A stretch of DNA of 64,000 nt from Bacteriovoracaceae bacterium. Its GTDB lineage: Bacteria > Bdellovibrionota > Bacteriovoracia > Bacteriovoracales > Bacteriovoracaceae. Numbering within the stretch: position 1 is the stretch's first letter; the number at the start of each line of letters is the position of its first letter. Shown one piece after another: positions 41,553 through 50,286 of this stretch. Both the position numbers and the translations under genes were made by a program. The notes beneath the pieces are model-generated. The model made no database searches and was not told where the DNA came from. It saw nothing but the letters and a program-made list of their open reading frames with translations. The stretch lies in the NCBI GenBank assembly GCA_947377285.1, contig CANCFT010000002.1, forward strand, positions 1 to 64,000, in the 5' to 3' direction.

Positions 41553-42167
41553 TTACCAACCCATCTTTTTTTGTTCTGAATATTTTGATAATTTTGTCCG
41601 AGTTCTAAATATCTCTATCCCTTTTTCAATATCTGTAATACGTAAATTTACTGAATATTGCTTAATGGTTTTTCCATCACGTGTTTCGGGTTTCATATAA
41701 ACGTTACCAAAAATCATTAAGTCTGCGCCCGTTTGTTTCCCAACTTTCTTAGCAGTTTTAGGATCAACCATTCCATCATTTTGGTATGTAATTTCTTTTA
41801 ATAATGAACTTCTTGCTTCTGCATCAACAAGTACGAAGTCACCTTGTTTTGAAATTTCATTTAATAGTTCATCGTTAATATCATTAATGGGAAAATACGC
41901 TTCAGCTGTTAAATTTTGAACTTCTCCAACAAACATTTTTAACTGCTTGCCGTGCTCCATCATGTATCGTTTAAGTCCTTTGTGTTCTCCCATTTCTTTC
42001 ATGGCATCGACGATAACTTTTTCTGTATCTGCTTGAACCCATTGATCAGTAATACTAAGTGCTTTTTCGTCAGAAGTTTTATTATCAACTCTTTCTGCTT
42101 TAAACGAACTACAACTTGCTAGTGTTACAAGACTTATCGAAAAAAATATAACTTTTAATAAATGCAT
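41553..42167 (-). CDS. LpoB-like lipoprotein (penicillin-binding protein activator family)
   Basis: 204 residues. The lipobox is LASC in FFSISLVTLASCSSF. The mature part follows the LpoB family: MFVGEVQNLTAEAYFPINDI, DFVLVDAEARSSLLKEITYQ, AKKVGKQTGADLMIFGNVY and YSVNLRITDIEKGIEIF. E. coli LpoB stimulates PBP1b from the outer membrane. Here the family match is good but the partner is not proven. The gene lies between a Lpp20-type and a COG3014 gene, a known neighbourhood. Confidence 0.82.
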   Translation of the reverse strand: MHLLKVIFFSISLVTLASCSSFKAERVDNKTSDEKALSITDQWVQADTEKVIVDAMKEMGEHKGLKRYMMEHGKQLKMFVGEVQNLTAEAYFPINDINDELLNEISKQGDFVLVDAEARSSLLKEITYQNDGMVDPKTAKKVGKQTGADLMIFGNVYMKPETRDGKTIKQYSVNLRITDIEKGIEIFRTRTKLSKYSEQKKMGW

Positions 42168-42214
42168 TATTATCTCCTTGATTTAAAAATCATTTTCATT
42201 TGTTTAATTAGTAA

Positions 42215-42916
42215 TTAAATTTCACCCTGACGAGATTTAATGAAATTTTCAGATACATTTTTAAGTGCTTTTTTAACACTTTCTTTTGCTTCTGGATCTT
42301 CGACTTTTTTAGCTACAAAATTAGCAGCTTCATCAACAGACTTTTTGAGGCGATCAGCTTCCATGCGGATAAGAACTGAACAAGTAAATGCTTTAAAATC
42401 TTCTTTGGCACCTAAGCTTTTTTTATATTCTCTTTGTTCCCAATATGTTTTAACAACGGCCGCTCCATGAATCATGGATTGGATTTTTTCGGCCATGGTA
42501 TTTTCCATATATTCTTTAAGAGGTGAAAGCTTAGGGTTATTTAAATCAATTGAGGCATTACCTTCTTGAGTTGTCCCAAGTGTTTTTTCAATAAAAGTCG
42601 TAATTTCACTTGCAATATCGACTCGAGTATTGGCCTTGGCAATATCACATGCAACGGCACGAGTAACCTTTGGCTCTGTTTCATATGAAAAAAATCTATT
42701 TTTATCTAAGTCTTTTTCATTTTGTTTGGCCCAAACTTCAGCATCTTCAATCCATCCAGGTCTAAAATTTGAACTTGCATCTTTGACTTCATATTCTTTT
42801 TTGATTTCAGTGTGTTTAACGTCATCAACAGGCCGTTCAACAACCTCTACTTTTTTAGGAGTACTTGAACAAGCAGCAAGACCAAGGAGAAAGATCATAG
42901 GTAGAATTTTTTTCAT
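42215..42916 (-). CDS. LPP20-like lipoprotein
   Basis: 233 residues. The signal KKILPMIFLLGLAACSSTP is a lipobox type (LAAC). The mature part has PGWIEDAEVWAKQNEKD, ARVDIASEITTFIEKTL-like helices and a late conserved CSVLIRMEADRLKKSVDEAA, matching the LPP20 layout where a helix-rich domain ends in a strand with R-x-E. The role is unknown. Members cluster with LpoB and COG3014 genes. GGAT lies before the ATG. It is 47 bases upstream of the LpoB-like gene. Confidence 0.65.
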   Translation of the reverse strand: MKKILPMIFLLGLAACSSTPKKVEVVERPVDDVKHTEIKKEYEVKDASSNFRPGWIEDAEVWAKQNEKDLDKNRFFSYETEPKVTRAVACDIAKANTRVDIASEITTFIEKTLGTTQEGNASIDLNNPKLSPLKEYMENTMAEKIQSMIHGAAVVKTYWEQREYKKSLGAKEDFKAFTCSVLIRMEADRLKKSVDEAANFVAKKVEDPEAKESVKKALKNVSENFIKSRQGEI

Positions 42917-42944
42917 AAAACATCCTTTTAAAATGGGCGTACAA

Positions 42945-43919
42945 TTATTCTTCTAATTTACTATTGGAAAGTTGACTTAAATTATCTCTTACAGTTTCAA
43001 AAATTTCAGGAAGTGCTTTTTCAATCGCTTGCCCACTCGTCCGCGCCACTTGTTCACTTAGAGCGCTCGTTTTTCCTAAAACAATATTTGATTTATTAAC
43101 CAATTCTAGTTTTAATTGAACGTTTATTTTTTTAAAGCCATCTACTTTAAAATACTGCTCTTCAGTAGTCAAAATTGGGTTTAAAATATATTGTGGTTTT
43201 TGTTTTTTAGAAACTATATTTATTTTTAATGGCGCCAATGTATCCAATAAAAAATTATTAAGTCTATTTGAAACTTTTACGTTAGTGACACCTATTAATA
43301 TTTTTAGTACTTTCAATTTACTAATTTTGTCTAGAACGAGATCTTTAGTTACACGAGGATAATAATCGATCTGTGAGAGCAGTAGATACCGTTCTTTTAA
43401 GAACTCTATATTAGTCCAGTTATTTAAAATTTTAGGATAAGTAAACCGAGAATTTAAATTAAGTAATTGGATATTTTCACCATCGAGAATTTCCATTTTA
43501 TCTTTTAACAATTTTGCTGTTTTATTTCGATCAAGTGACAGTAACACATAAAAATGATCATTCATCTGCTCTTGCTTTTTAATTTCTAATCCAGTGATGA
43601 CTTCATTAGATTCTTCACCTATAGACTTTTGCGTCCATTCATCAATCGAAGCATTTGATGCAATCGATCCTTTTTGCTCTGTTGAATTTGATATTATCGT
43701 TTTTGATTTAATTTTATTTTGAAAATATTTAGATACTTCTGAGCGAGCACCCGTTAATGCTTCATTAAGAGTTTCACCTTCTCCTACAGTACATAAACTT
43801 TCCTTCGCACAACCTGGAAAATTACTTACATAGTCTGAGTACCAAGCAGGTGCAATGGCATAAGCATTCATACCTATTGAACTCAAAATGAAGAGGGCGA
43901 AGTACTGTAAAATTTTCAT
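42945..43919 (-). CDS. Secreted LPP20-like protein
   Basis: 324 residues. The signal peptide FALFILSSIGMNAYA is cut before IAPAWYSDYVSNFPGC; there is no lipobox. LCTVGEGETLNEALTGARSE and ITGLEIKKQEQMNDHFYVLL followed by SLDRNKTAKLLKDK follow the LPP20 pattern (GxGxs..eA...A, then yvLl.ldr). The second half (KLKVLKILIGVTNVKVSN, YILNPILTTEEQYFKVDG) is a beta-rich domain. It is the first gene of the five-gene envelope cluster, 28 bases before the next. Confidence 0.65.
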   Translation of the reverse strand: MKILQYFALFILSSIGMNAYAIAPAWYSDYVSNFPGCAKESLCTVGEGETLNEALTGARSEVSKYFQNKIKSKTIISNSTEQKGSIASNASIDEWTQKSIGEESNEVITGLEIKKQEQMNDHFYVLLSLDRNKTAKLLKDKMEILDGENIQLLNLNSRFTYPKILNNWTNIEFLKERYLLLSQIDYYPRVTKDLVLDKISKLKVLKILIGVTNVKVSNRLNNFLLDTLAPLKINIVSKKQKPQYILNPILTTEEQYFKVDGFKKINVQLKLELVNKSNIVLGKTSALSEQVARTSGQAIEKALPEIFETVRDNLSQLSNSKLEE

Positions 43920-44080
43920 ACCAAGAAATGCTAGCTGAATCTAATCCATCACACAATGGCAGAATATTAGTAGTTTATAACCTACCTAATATAAAAATTA
44001 CCCTAGAAGCAGACAATACTAGGGCGTATTGCTTGGGTATTATAGAATAGTGCTAATCCTATGTAAAAACGAGGCTTAGT

Positions 44081-45040
44081 ATGAAAAAATTGATATCTAC
44101 ATTTTGCTTTATTACTGCCTTAAGTCTGACTTCTGCCTATGCGGAAAAATTAGATATCACACTTTCAAACTCAATTGATTTGGATATGCGGACTAAAATA
44201 GATAAAGATCTAAAGAATTTAGATAATATGAATTTTTATAAGACAGTTGAACCTCGAACTCTCAAAGTCATGGGATTATTAAGTTTAAGTTCACATACTT
44301 TAAGTCGTTGGTTAGGACAAAGAGTAAATTACATAATTTCCGACGAATCAAATTCAACAGATGATTTAATTGCGCAAAAAAATATTTTTATTGATCAAAA
44401 TGGAGCCGACTTTCCAAATTCAGAAATTTTGCCATATTCATTAGATGTATCTAGTAAATTTCATAAAAATGTTGGTGAAACTAATAGCGGTAAAGGTTCT
44501 CAAGCATCAATGGTCGTTATGAGTAATTTTGGAACAGCACTTTACATGGATGGAAAAGATTCGAATACTATTTATGGAATGAATATCGTAAGTTCAAAAA
44601 CTCTTGAAAATAAAAAAGTTATCATTAAATCTCCGAGAGTAGGAATTATTCAAATAGGTGAAGGCTTGTTTTCTCCAGATTTGACAATTAATGAATCAAA
44701 TAACAATGCCATTTCTAATAGTATCTTTAGACTTAGTGTTTTTTTTCACGAAGCACGACATAGTGACGGAAATGGAAAAAGTTTAGGTTTTTATCATGCA
44801 ATTTGTCCTAAAGGCCATGATTATGCTGAGCAAGCAGCATGTGATGAAAATCTTAACGGCCCTTATGCAGTTGGTACTCTAATGCTGAAAGAAATGGTGA
44901 AGAATTGTAGTTTACATTGTACTGAAGCTGAAAAAGAAACACTTAAAACTCTAATTGTTGATAGCTATAACAGAATTATTGAAAAAACACATAAAGGTGA
45001 GAAATCAACAGACTGGGACGCAACTCCTGAAACTTTATAA
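44081..45040 (+). CDS. Secreted protein with HExxH metalloprotease-like motif
   Basis: 319 residues. A signal peptide (KKLISTFCFITALSLTSAYA) shows export. The sequence FRLSVFFHEARHSDGNGKSL contains HEARH, the zinc-protease HExxH consensus, in a hydrophobic helix as expected. A short Cys-rich stretch follows (AICPKGHDYAEQAACDEN, CSLHC), perhaps holding disulfides and a further metal ligand. The protease class was not recognised. The gene diverges from the envelope cluster (161 bp between starts). Confidence 0.65.
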   Translation: MKKLISTFCFITALSLTSAYAEKLDITLSNSIDLDMRTKIDKDLKNLDNMNFYKTVEPRTLKVMGLLSLSSHTLSRWLGQRVNYIISDESNSTDDLIAQKNIFIDQNGADFPNSEILPYSLDVSSKFHKNVGETNSGKGSQASMVVMSNFGTALYMDGKDSNTIYGMNIVSSKTLENKKVIIKSPRVGIIQIGEGLFSPDLTINESNNNAISNSIFRLSVFFHEARHSDGNGKSLGFYHAICPKGHDYAEQAACDENLNGPYAVGTLMLKEMVKNCSLHCTEAEKETLKTLIVDSYNRIIEKTHKGEKSTDWDATPETL

Positions 45041-45179
45041 ATTCTAAAAATGACTTTAATTACAACGCCCTAACAAAGCTCAGGGCCCTATGATTCGTTA
45101 AATCAGATCTTTTTACTAAAGAATTCCCTTTAATCTTCCGAGAAGTCTTCTAAGTTAAATCTATTACTAAGGAAGATTT

Positions 45180-45737
45180 ATGAAATATCTTTATTATTCT
45201 TTATTGGCGACTGCATTTTTTAACTCTTATAACTCAAAACTATCGGCCCGTGAATTACAACCTGACGATCAAGATATTGCAAAACCTGGAACTGATTTAT
45301 TAATGGAAGGTAATTTTAATCAAGATATGAAAGTTAATTTTTTAACAAAATTACTCAGTCAACAACAACTATCATATGATGCCAAAATTGCCTTTTTAGA
45401 AACAGAACTTCGAAAAACTAAAGATAGATTAATTGAAAAATCAATGAATCAAGAAAAAATTGAAGCTGCTATGATTGAAAAATATAGTGCTGAAAGTGTC
45501 TACCTTAAAAGAGAATTGGCCTATAAAATAAAATCGTTACTTGACTACCAAAGACAAATTGAAAAAATGAAACCTTCAGAAGATTTAAAAAATGTTTTAA
45601 AATTAAATACTGAGTTAGCAAGCGAAATTAGAAAATCAGAAGACCAAATAGCCGTTATGCAATTAAAAAATGTTGAAGGAACGCCAGGTTCAGTTGCTAA
45701 AGGAAGACTACCGGCCAGTGTAAAAGACAATAAATAA
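45180..45737 (+). CDS. Secreted coiled-coil protein
   Basis: 185 residues, unrecognised. A hydrophobic N terminus (KYLYYSLLATAFFNSY) with a likely cleavage near SARE is followed by long heptad-rich helix (SYDAKIAFLETELRKTKDRL, SAESVYLKRELAYKIKSLLD, LKLNTELASEIRKSEDQIAV). It is probably a periplasmic rod or adaptor. AAGGAAG precedes the ATG, and a strong terminator follows the gene, so the unit is monocistronic. Confidence 0.65.
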   Translation: MKYLYYSLLATAFFNSYNSKLSARELQPDDQDIAKPGTDLLMEGNFNQDMKVNFLTKLLSQQQLSYDAKIAFLETELRKTKDRLIEKSMNQEKIEAAMIEKYSAESVYLKRELAYKIKSLLDYQRQIEKMKPSEDLKNVLKLNTELASEIRKSEDQIAVMQLKNVEGTPGSVAKGRLPASVKDNK

Positions 45738-45770
45738 ATATCAAAAATAATTTAATTTAAAAATAATTTT

Positions 45771-45798
45771 GGCAAGCTTTAGAGCTTGCCTTTTTTTT
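45771..45798 (+). terminator. Rho-independent terminator
   Basis: GGCAAGCT (45771-45778) and AGCTTGCC (45783-45790) pair around a 4-base loop, followed by eight T. It closes the unit of the secreted coiled-coil gene. Confidence 0.92.
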
Positions 45799-46004
45799 GG
45801 GTCACTTTTTATGTTTTTTCCTCCTATGCAAAAAAGACCAAAAAAGGCAGTTAAGTTGTTGGATTGGTTGAAGTTTAAAGCGAAAAATGAATCCTGTATT
45901 GAAGCCAAAATTATATTCTCTATAATGAAGAAATCAACTGAGTGTTTTGTCTGTAGAACGTTTGCCGATAAGAACAAAAACTCAATTTTCAAAAAGAATA
46001 TATC

Positions 46005-46802
46005 ATGAGAAGACTCTTGATTATGGCCACGGCCAGTTTTGTCATCCTCTTGGGAGTTTATTTCTTCTTGCATAGAGATGAAATATCTTCAGCTAAAATG
46101 ACGACACATCGACCATCTAAAATTTTAGTTCCATCTAAAAATATTTCAACTGCAGGAAAGCCTAATAATGAAGTAGATCAAGTGTTATCAGCCAAAGAAC
46201 AAGAGATCAAAAAAGAACGTCAAAACTTAGACCAAATTGGAACAGTTATTAATTCAAAAAATGCTGAAATTGACCGCGATACAAAAATCCAAATAAAATT
46301 AGCTAAAAAAGTTTTTGAATTCAATCAAGAATTAAAAGAAAAGCAGACTTTACTTGAACAAAGTTATTTAGATAAAGCCACAAGCATTAAGGACATTAAG
46401 CGCCTTCAAGTTGCTGTCAGCGATATGAGAGGAAAATTAAAACAAGATTTAGATAACACTGAAAAATGGGATCCAAGATTTGTCTATTATCTTATGATGC
46501 AAGAACATTATTCATACAATGAAGTCAATGCCATCAAATCATTATTAGATAATGGATTAAACACTGATGAAATTACCTATATTAACGAACTCATTAAGCA
46601 AAATTCATTTCTTGATAAAATAAATACTTTTAAAGGATTGGGAGACAGCGCTCGATCAGTTGCATCTCTCAGAAAAAAACCGAGAGAGAGAGATGAGTTT
46701 ATTGAAGACTCAAGTACAGGACCTGCATCAGCAGAATCAAAATTAATCGAAATGGACTACAATTCAGATTCAAGAGAGGAAATGGTTTATGGTAACCAAT
46801 AA
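46005..46802 (+). CDS. Membrane-anchored coiled-coil protein
   Basis: 265 residues, not recognised. A single N-terminal segment (RRLLIMATASFVILLGVYFF) anchors it. A periplasmic coiled coil follows (SAKEQEIKKERQNLDQIGTV, AKKVFEFNQELKEKQTLLEQ, IKRLQVAVSDMRGKLKQDLD), then a helical domain (RFVYYLMMQEHYSYNEVNAI, NGLNTDEITYINELIKQ). The tail is acidic. It is cotranscribed with the downstream HAMP-like membrane protein gene, which starts 37 bases later. Confidence 0.65.
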   Translation: MRRLLIMATASFVILLGVYFFLHRDEISSAKMTTHRPSKILVPSKNISTAGKPNNEVDQVLSAKEQEIKKERQNLDQIGTVINSKNAEIDRDTKIQIKLAKKVFEFNQELKEKQTLLEQSYLDKATSIKDIKRLQVAVSDMRGKLKQDLDNTEKWDPRFVYYLMMQEHYSYNEVNAIKSLLDNGLNTDEITYINELIKQNSFLDKINTFKGLGDSARSVASLRKKPRERDEFIEDSSTGPASAESKLIEMDYNSDSREEMVYGNQ

Positions 46803-46839
46803 TATAACGAATCGGCACAATAATAATTACGAGGGACCT

Positions 46840-47349
46840 ATGTCAATTACAAAAAAAAGATCGTCTATAGTAAGTTTAATTTTAGGAGAGAAGAAATTCT
46901 TAATCAATTCTGAATTTCAGATTCCCTTTATTGCTTCTCTATTACTTATTTCAATTGTTTCAATGTCTATTATATATCTAGCAAATGATTATTTTTTTCA
47001 CGTTTATATTCAAAAAGGACAACTTCTTAATCTCCCACCAGATCATCCATATTTTTTAATGATCCATGAGCAAAAACAGTTTATGACAAAAGTTTTTATT
47101 GCTGTGGCCATTTGCATTTCTAATATTGCAATACTGTGGGGACTATTTTACTCACACAAAATTGCTGGGCCATTGTTTAGATTACAAAGCTACTTTAAAA
47201 ATGCAGCAATCGATAGTATGGAATTAAAGAATAAAATTTATTTCCGTGATGATGATTTTTTTCAAGAAGTTCCAGATTCTATTAATCGTTATATTGACAG
47301 TGTAAAAGATAAAAATCAGTCGAACCCAAAACAAGATCAAGTTGCATAG
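46840..47349 (+). CDS. Two-helix membrane protein with HAMP-like juxtamembrane segment
   Basis: 169 residues. There are two membrane helices (FIASLLLISIVSMSIIYLA, FIAVAICISNIAILWGLF) with a short periplasmic loop. The sequence HKIAGPLFRLQSYF after the second helix equals the 'IAGPLyRLe' start of HAMP-type linkers seen in chemoreceptor-like proteins. No kinase or receptor output follows. It could be a sensor fragment or an adaptor. The start is ATG 46840, with GAGGG 4 bases upstream. An in-frame codon at 46789 lies within the previous gene. Confidence 0.65.
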   Translation: MSITKKRSSIVSLILGEKKFLINSEFQIPFIASLLLISIVSMSIIYLANDYFFHVYIQKGQLLNLPPDHPYFLMIHEQKQFMTKVFIAVAICISNIAILWGLFYSHKIAGPLFRLQSYFKNAAIDSMELKNKIYFRDDDFFQEVPDSINRYIDSVKDKNQSNPKQDQVA

Positions 47350-47387
47350 GGAAATTTGCTCTAGTTTTGATTTCTAGTTTTTGACTT

Positions 47388-47795
47388 CTACTCAATGAAT
47401 TCTTGAAAGTTTGATTTTATATTTTCAAGTTCTATATCATCAAAGAAATACTCGGGCGTCGTTCCCCATAAAGCGTGGGGCCACGCCCGGTCACTTTCAA
47501 ATCGGGCAATAACATGAAGATGAAGCTGCCTAACGATATTTCCTAACGCTCCCACATTAATTTTTGAAGGCCTATAGAATTTTTTTAAAAATTCCGAAAC
47601 TACTGAAACCTCTTCCATTAACATGCATTGTTCCTCATGGGTGAGGTCAACCAATTCGATGAGATCTACTTTTCTTGGAATCAAAATAAACCAAGGATTG
47701 TCTTTGTCATTTTTTAAATAAAGTTGGCTTAATTCTAATTCAGCAATTAAAAAAGAATTTTTTTCTAATTCTGGGTCAACACCAAATGGCTTCAT
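47388..47795 (-). CDS. HIT-family nucleotide hydrolase/transferase
   Basis: 135 residues, usual for HIT proteins. The motif IVRQLHLHVIARFESDRAWP carries the HxH portion of the histidine triad. LILIPRKVDLIELVDLT-like strands precede it (IPRKVDLIELVDLTHEEQ). It likely hydrolyses dinucleoside polyphosphates or nucleoside phosphoramidates. I place the start at ATG 47795, which has AAGGA 8 bases upstream and avoids overlap with pdxH. An in-frame ATG at 47879 would overlap it. Confidence 0.82.
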   Translation of the reverse strand: MKPFGVDPELEKNSFLIAELELSQLYLKNDKDNPWFILIPRKVDLIELVDLTHEEQCMLMEEVSVVSEFLKKFYRPSKINVGALGNIVRQLHLHVIARFESDRAWPHALWGTTPEYFFDDIELENIKSNFQEFIE

Positions 47796-47817
47796 ACTTT
47801 CATCCTTGAAAATAATA

Positions 47818-48420
47818 TTATGGTTGAAGTCTAGAGACTTCCCAATTTTGCTTTTTGAACTCATAAAGAAAGCGGTCATTCAAACGATTTTCACCATAAA
47901 GAAAGAATTCAAATTCGTAGGGAGTAACTAAATAACCTCCCCAATTTTCAGGAAGGGGAATAGACTCTCCAACAAATAACTTCGTGGTGTCATTATATTT
48001 AGCAAGTAAAGCTGCTTTATCTTCGATCACTGTACTTTGAGCAGACAGATAAGAAGCAATTTGGCTTTGTCGGTCTCTTGAATGAAAATAAGTGGTAGAG
48101 TCTTCAAGACTCATCTTGGCGACTCTTCCGTGAATCCTAACTTGTTTTTTAGATTCATGCCAATAAAAAGCTAATGCGACTTCTTGATTAGCTTTTAACT
48201 CACGGGCCTTGGGACTTAAATAGTTCGTATAAAAAACTAATTGATTCTGAGAGATCCCTTTATATAAAAGGTATCTAGTATTGGGCCTGTTCTTTTTTGG
48301 ATCGTAAGTTGAGACTGCCATTGCGGGAGCATTTTGCTCAACCTTTTCAGCTTCATTAAACCAATAAAGAAAACTGCTTAGTGGATCTGGTAATAGTGAG
48401 TAATCTTGTAAATTATCCAT
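47818..48420 (-). CDS. pdxH: Pyridoxamine 5'-phosphate oxidase
   Basis: 200 residues. The FMN enzyme oxidises pyridoxine- or pyridoxamine-5'-phosphate to PLP. DPLSSFLYWFNEAEKVEQNA, RYLLYKGISQNQLVFYTNY, SPKARELKANQEVALAFYW, VRIHGRVAKM and the C-terminal PENWGGYLVTPYEFEF / RLNDRFLYEF are the family pattern with FMN and PLP residues present. The start is ATG 48420, with AAAAGGG 7 bases upstream. A TTG at 48438 is less likely. It lies 22 bases before the HIT gene. Confidence 0.95.
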   Translation of the reverse strand: MDNLQDYSLLPDPLSSFLYWFNEAEKVEQNAPAMAVSTYDPKKNRPNTRYLLYKGISQNQLVFYTNYLSPKARELKANQEVALAFYWHESKKQVRIHGRVAKMSLEDSTTYFHSRDRQSQIASYLSAQSTVIEDKAALLAKYNDTTKLFVGESIPLPENWGGYLVTPYEFEFFLYGENRLNDRFLYEFKKQNWEVSRLQP

Positions 48421-48506
48421 AAAATGAACCCTTTTCAAAGTTAATGATTCTAGAGACTAGAATTATATTAGTCGCAATTACTATAAGGGCAAATCTTTAA
48501 ATTCTC

Positions 48507-49658
48507 TTAATGAATTCTTTTTAAACACAAAAGAGTTTCGAAGTGGTGAGTAAAGGGAAACATATCAAAAATCTGAAGACTTATAATTTTATACTTCGCT
48601 TCCAATTCTAAAAAATCTCTTTGAAGCGTCTCAGCGTTGCAACTAGAATAATAAATTGTTTGAGGATTAATTTCTAGAATATTTTTAATGATAGCAGTGT
48701 TCAATCCTCTTCGTGGTGGATTAACTATCACTGCTTCAAACTTTTTAGGTGATTTTCTTAAATAGTCTTCAACATCCAATGCAAAAAAATCAATCTTGGC
48801 AGCTTTGTTCAAATTCAAGGAAGATTTGGCACATTCAATGGCCTCTGCAGATATCTCAACCCCTGTAATATCCGAGCAATATCTTGAGGCATAAAAAGAG
48901 AATGCTCCGACGCCACAATAAAGATCAATGAGAGATTTGGGTGAATGAGTCGAAATCTCATCTGCGACTGCATTATAGAGTTTAATGGCCATTGCCGGAG
49001 TCACTTGGAAAAAACTTCGCGCACCTAGATTGAGAACAAATTCATCAAAATGATGAGTTATCGAAACTTCTTCACTCAGTACTATTTCAATTTCACCCTC
49101 TATTATCGCTTGATGAATAGGTTGAATATTAGCTGTAATTACTTTAATTTTTGGAACAAGAGACTGTATCGAAAGAACTGCTTTTTTTAAACGATCAAGA
49201 GATTCTTTTGATCTTAAAACAAAGCGAAGTAGATACTCTTCTGGCAAATTTTTACTGACCTCTCCACTTTTTGAGATGAGTATATACTTAAGCTCCCCCG
49301 TTTTGGTTTCTAGATCGTAAGGTATAATGTTAAAGATCTTCATTTGATCTTTAAGCATCACTAAAAGCTCATTAATGCCACTAGCATGCAGAGGACAATT
49401 TTCTAATTCAGTCGCTGTGCCATTACTTTGATAATAGCCAAAAGTCATTTCGTTATTGACGCTAAAAACTGCAAATTTGGCTTTAGAACGTGATTTTTCT
49501 ACATCTGACTTTAGACCAACAGTAGGTTTCATTAAAGAAAGTGTACCGGGAAAAAGTTTTCCAAGAACTGCTTCTTTTAATAATAATGTTTCTTCATAAC
49601 TTTTATCTAAAAGTTGGCAAGATTGGCATTGAGCTTCTTTATAGTATGTACATTTCAT
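48507..49658 (-). CDS. rlmC: 23S rRNA (uracil-5-)-methyltransferase RlmC-like
   Basis: 383 residues. The opening MKCTYYKEAQCQSCQLLDKS and later NCPLHA supply four cysteines of the iron-sulfur cluster, spaced as in RlmC (747 in E. coli 23S rRNA). The methyltransferase core has SLIDLYCGVGAFSFYAS (SAM motif I), AVIVNPPRRGLNTAI and YYSSCNAETLQRDFLEL with the catalytic Cys. There is no TRAM domain, also as in RlmC and not RlmD. It stands alone on the minus strand with a divergent GST gene. Confidence 0.9.
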   Translation of the reverse strand: MKCTYYKEAQCQSCQLLDKSYEETLLLKEAVLGKLFPGTLSLMKPTVGLKSDVEKSRSKAKFAVFSVNNEMTFGYYQSNGTATELENCPLHASGINELLVMLKDQMKIFNIIPYDLETKTGELKYILISKSGEVSKNLPEEYLLRFVLRSKESLDRLKKAVLSIQSLVPKIKVITANIQPIHQAIIEGEIEIVLSEEVSITHHFDEFVLNLGARSFFQVTPAMAIKLYNAVADEISTHSPKSLIDLYCGVGAFSFYASRYCSDITGVEISAEAIECAKSSLNLNKAAKIDFFALDVEDYLRKSPKKFEAVIVNPPRRGLNTAIIKNILEINPQTIYYSSCNAETLQRDFLELEAKYKIISLQIFDMFPFTHHFETLLCLKRIH

Positions 49659-49698
49659 GGTAAGACTAAATATATCACATAAACCTTAGGATCTTGAG

Positions 49699-50286
49699 AT
49701 GAATTATACTTTAATTGGCTCTTTAACTTCACCCTATGTTCGAAAAATACGACTCGTAATGCACGACTTGGATTTCCAGTTAGAAGTAGTAAATTATTTA
49801 GAAGAAACGGGTAATGATTACTTAAAATCGGTCAATCCAGTTAATAAATTGCCAGTTTTAATGGATGGTGAAAAAGTTATTCTTGATTCAAGAATCATTT
49901 ACTATTACTTGGCTCAAAAAAATAACTGGGCCCCACTCACTCTTGATGAAGAAAATATACTTTCAGCAATAGACGGCGCAATGGATACTTCAATTTCATT
50001 GTTTAGTTTAAAAAGAGGTGGGTTGGATCTTGCGAGTGGTAATAGCTATATCCAGCGTCAGATTGAACGGGTTCCCAATATCCTTAATTTCCTCACTCCA
50101 TGGGTAAAAACGTTAGATGAGAAAAATCCTAAACATTGGAATTTTTTAACGATGAGTTTATACAGTTATCTTTATTGGGTTGAGTTTAGAGGAATGTATA
50201 ATTTGCAAGATCATCCAGTATTAAAAGAATTTTTGCAGAAATTTAAAGATGCTCCAGGTGTACTTGAAACAACAATTCCAGCTTAA
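49699..50286 (+). CDS. Glutathione S-transferase family protein
   Basis: 195 residues. YTLIGSLTSPYVRKIRLVMH and NPVNKLPVLMDGEKVILDSR are the thioredoxin-like domain with the cis-Pro (LPVL) and the following Asp-Ser. A helical C-terminal domain follows (SLYSYLYWVEFRGMYNLQDH). Ser or Tyr near the N terminus could activate glutathione. The substrate is unknown. Its stop overlaps the end of the convergent DUF1704 gene by four bases. Confidence 0.88.
   Translation: MNYTLIGSLTSPYVRKIRLVMHDLDFQLEVVNYLEETGNDYLKSVNPVNKLPVLMDGEKVILDSRIIYYYLAQKNNWAPLTLDEENILSAIDGAMDTSISLFSLKRGGLDLASGNSYIQRQIERVPNILNFLTPWVKTLDEKNPKHWNFLTMSLYSYLYWVEFRGMYNLQDHPVLKEFLQKFKDAPGVLETTIPA

Noticed and set aside
45067-45086. GCCCT/AGGGC hairpin after the HExxH protein gene
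   Set aside because: Only a 5-bp stem with a 10-base loop and no T-run. Not convincing as a terminator.
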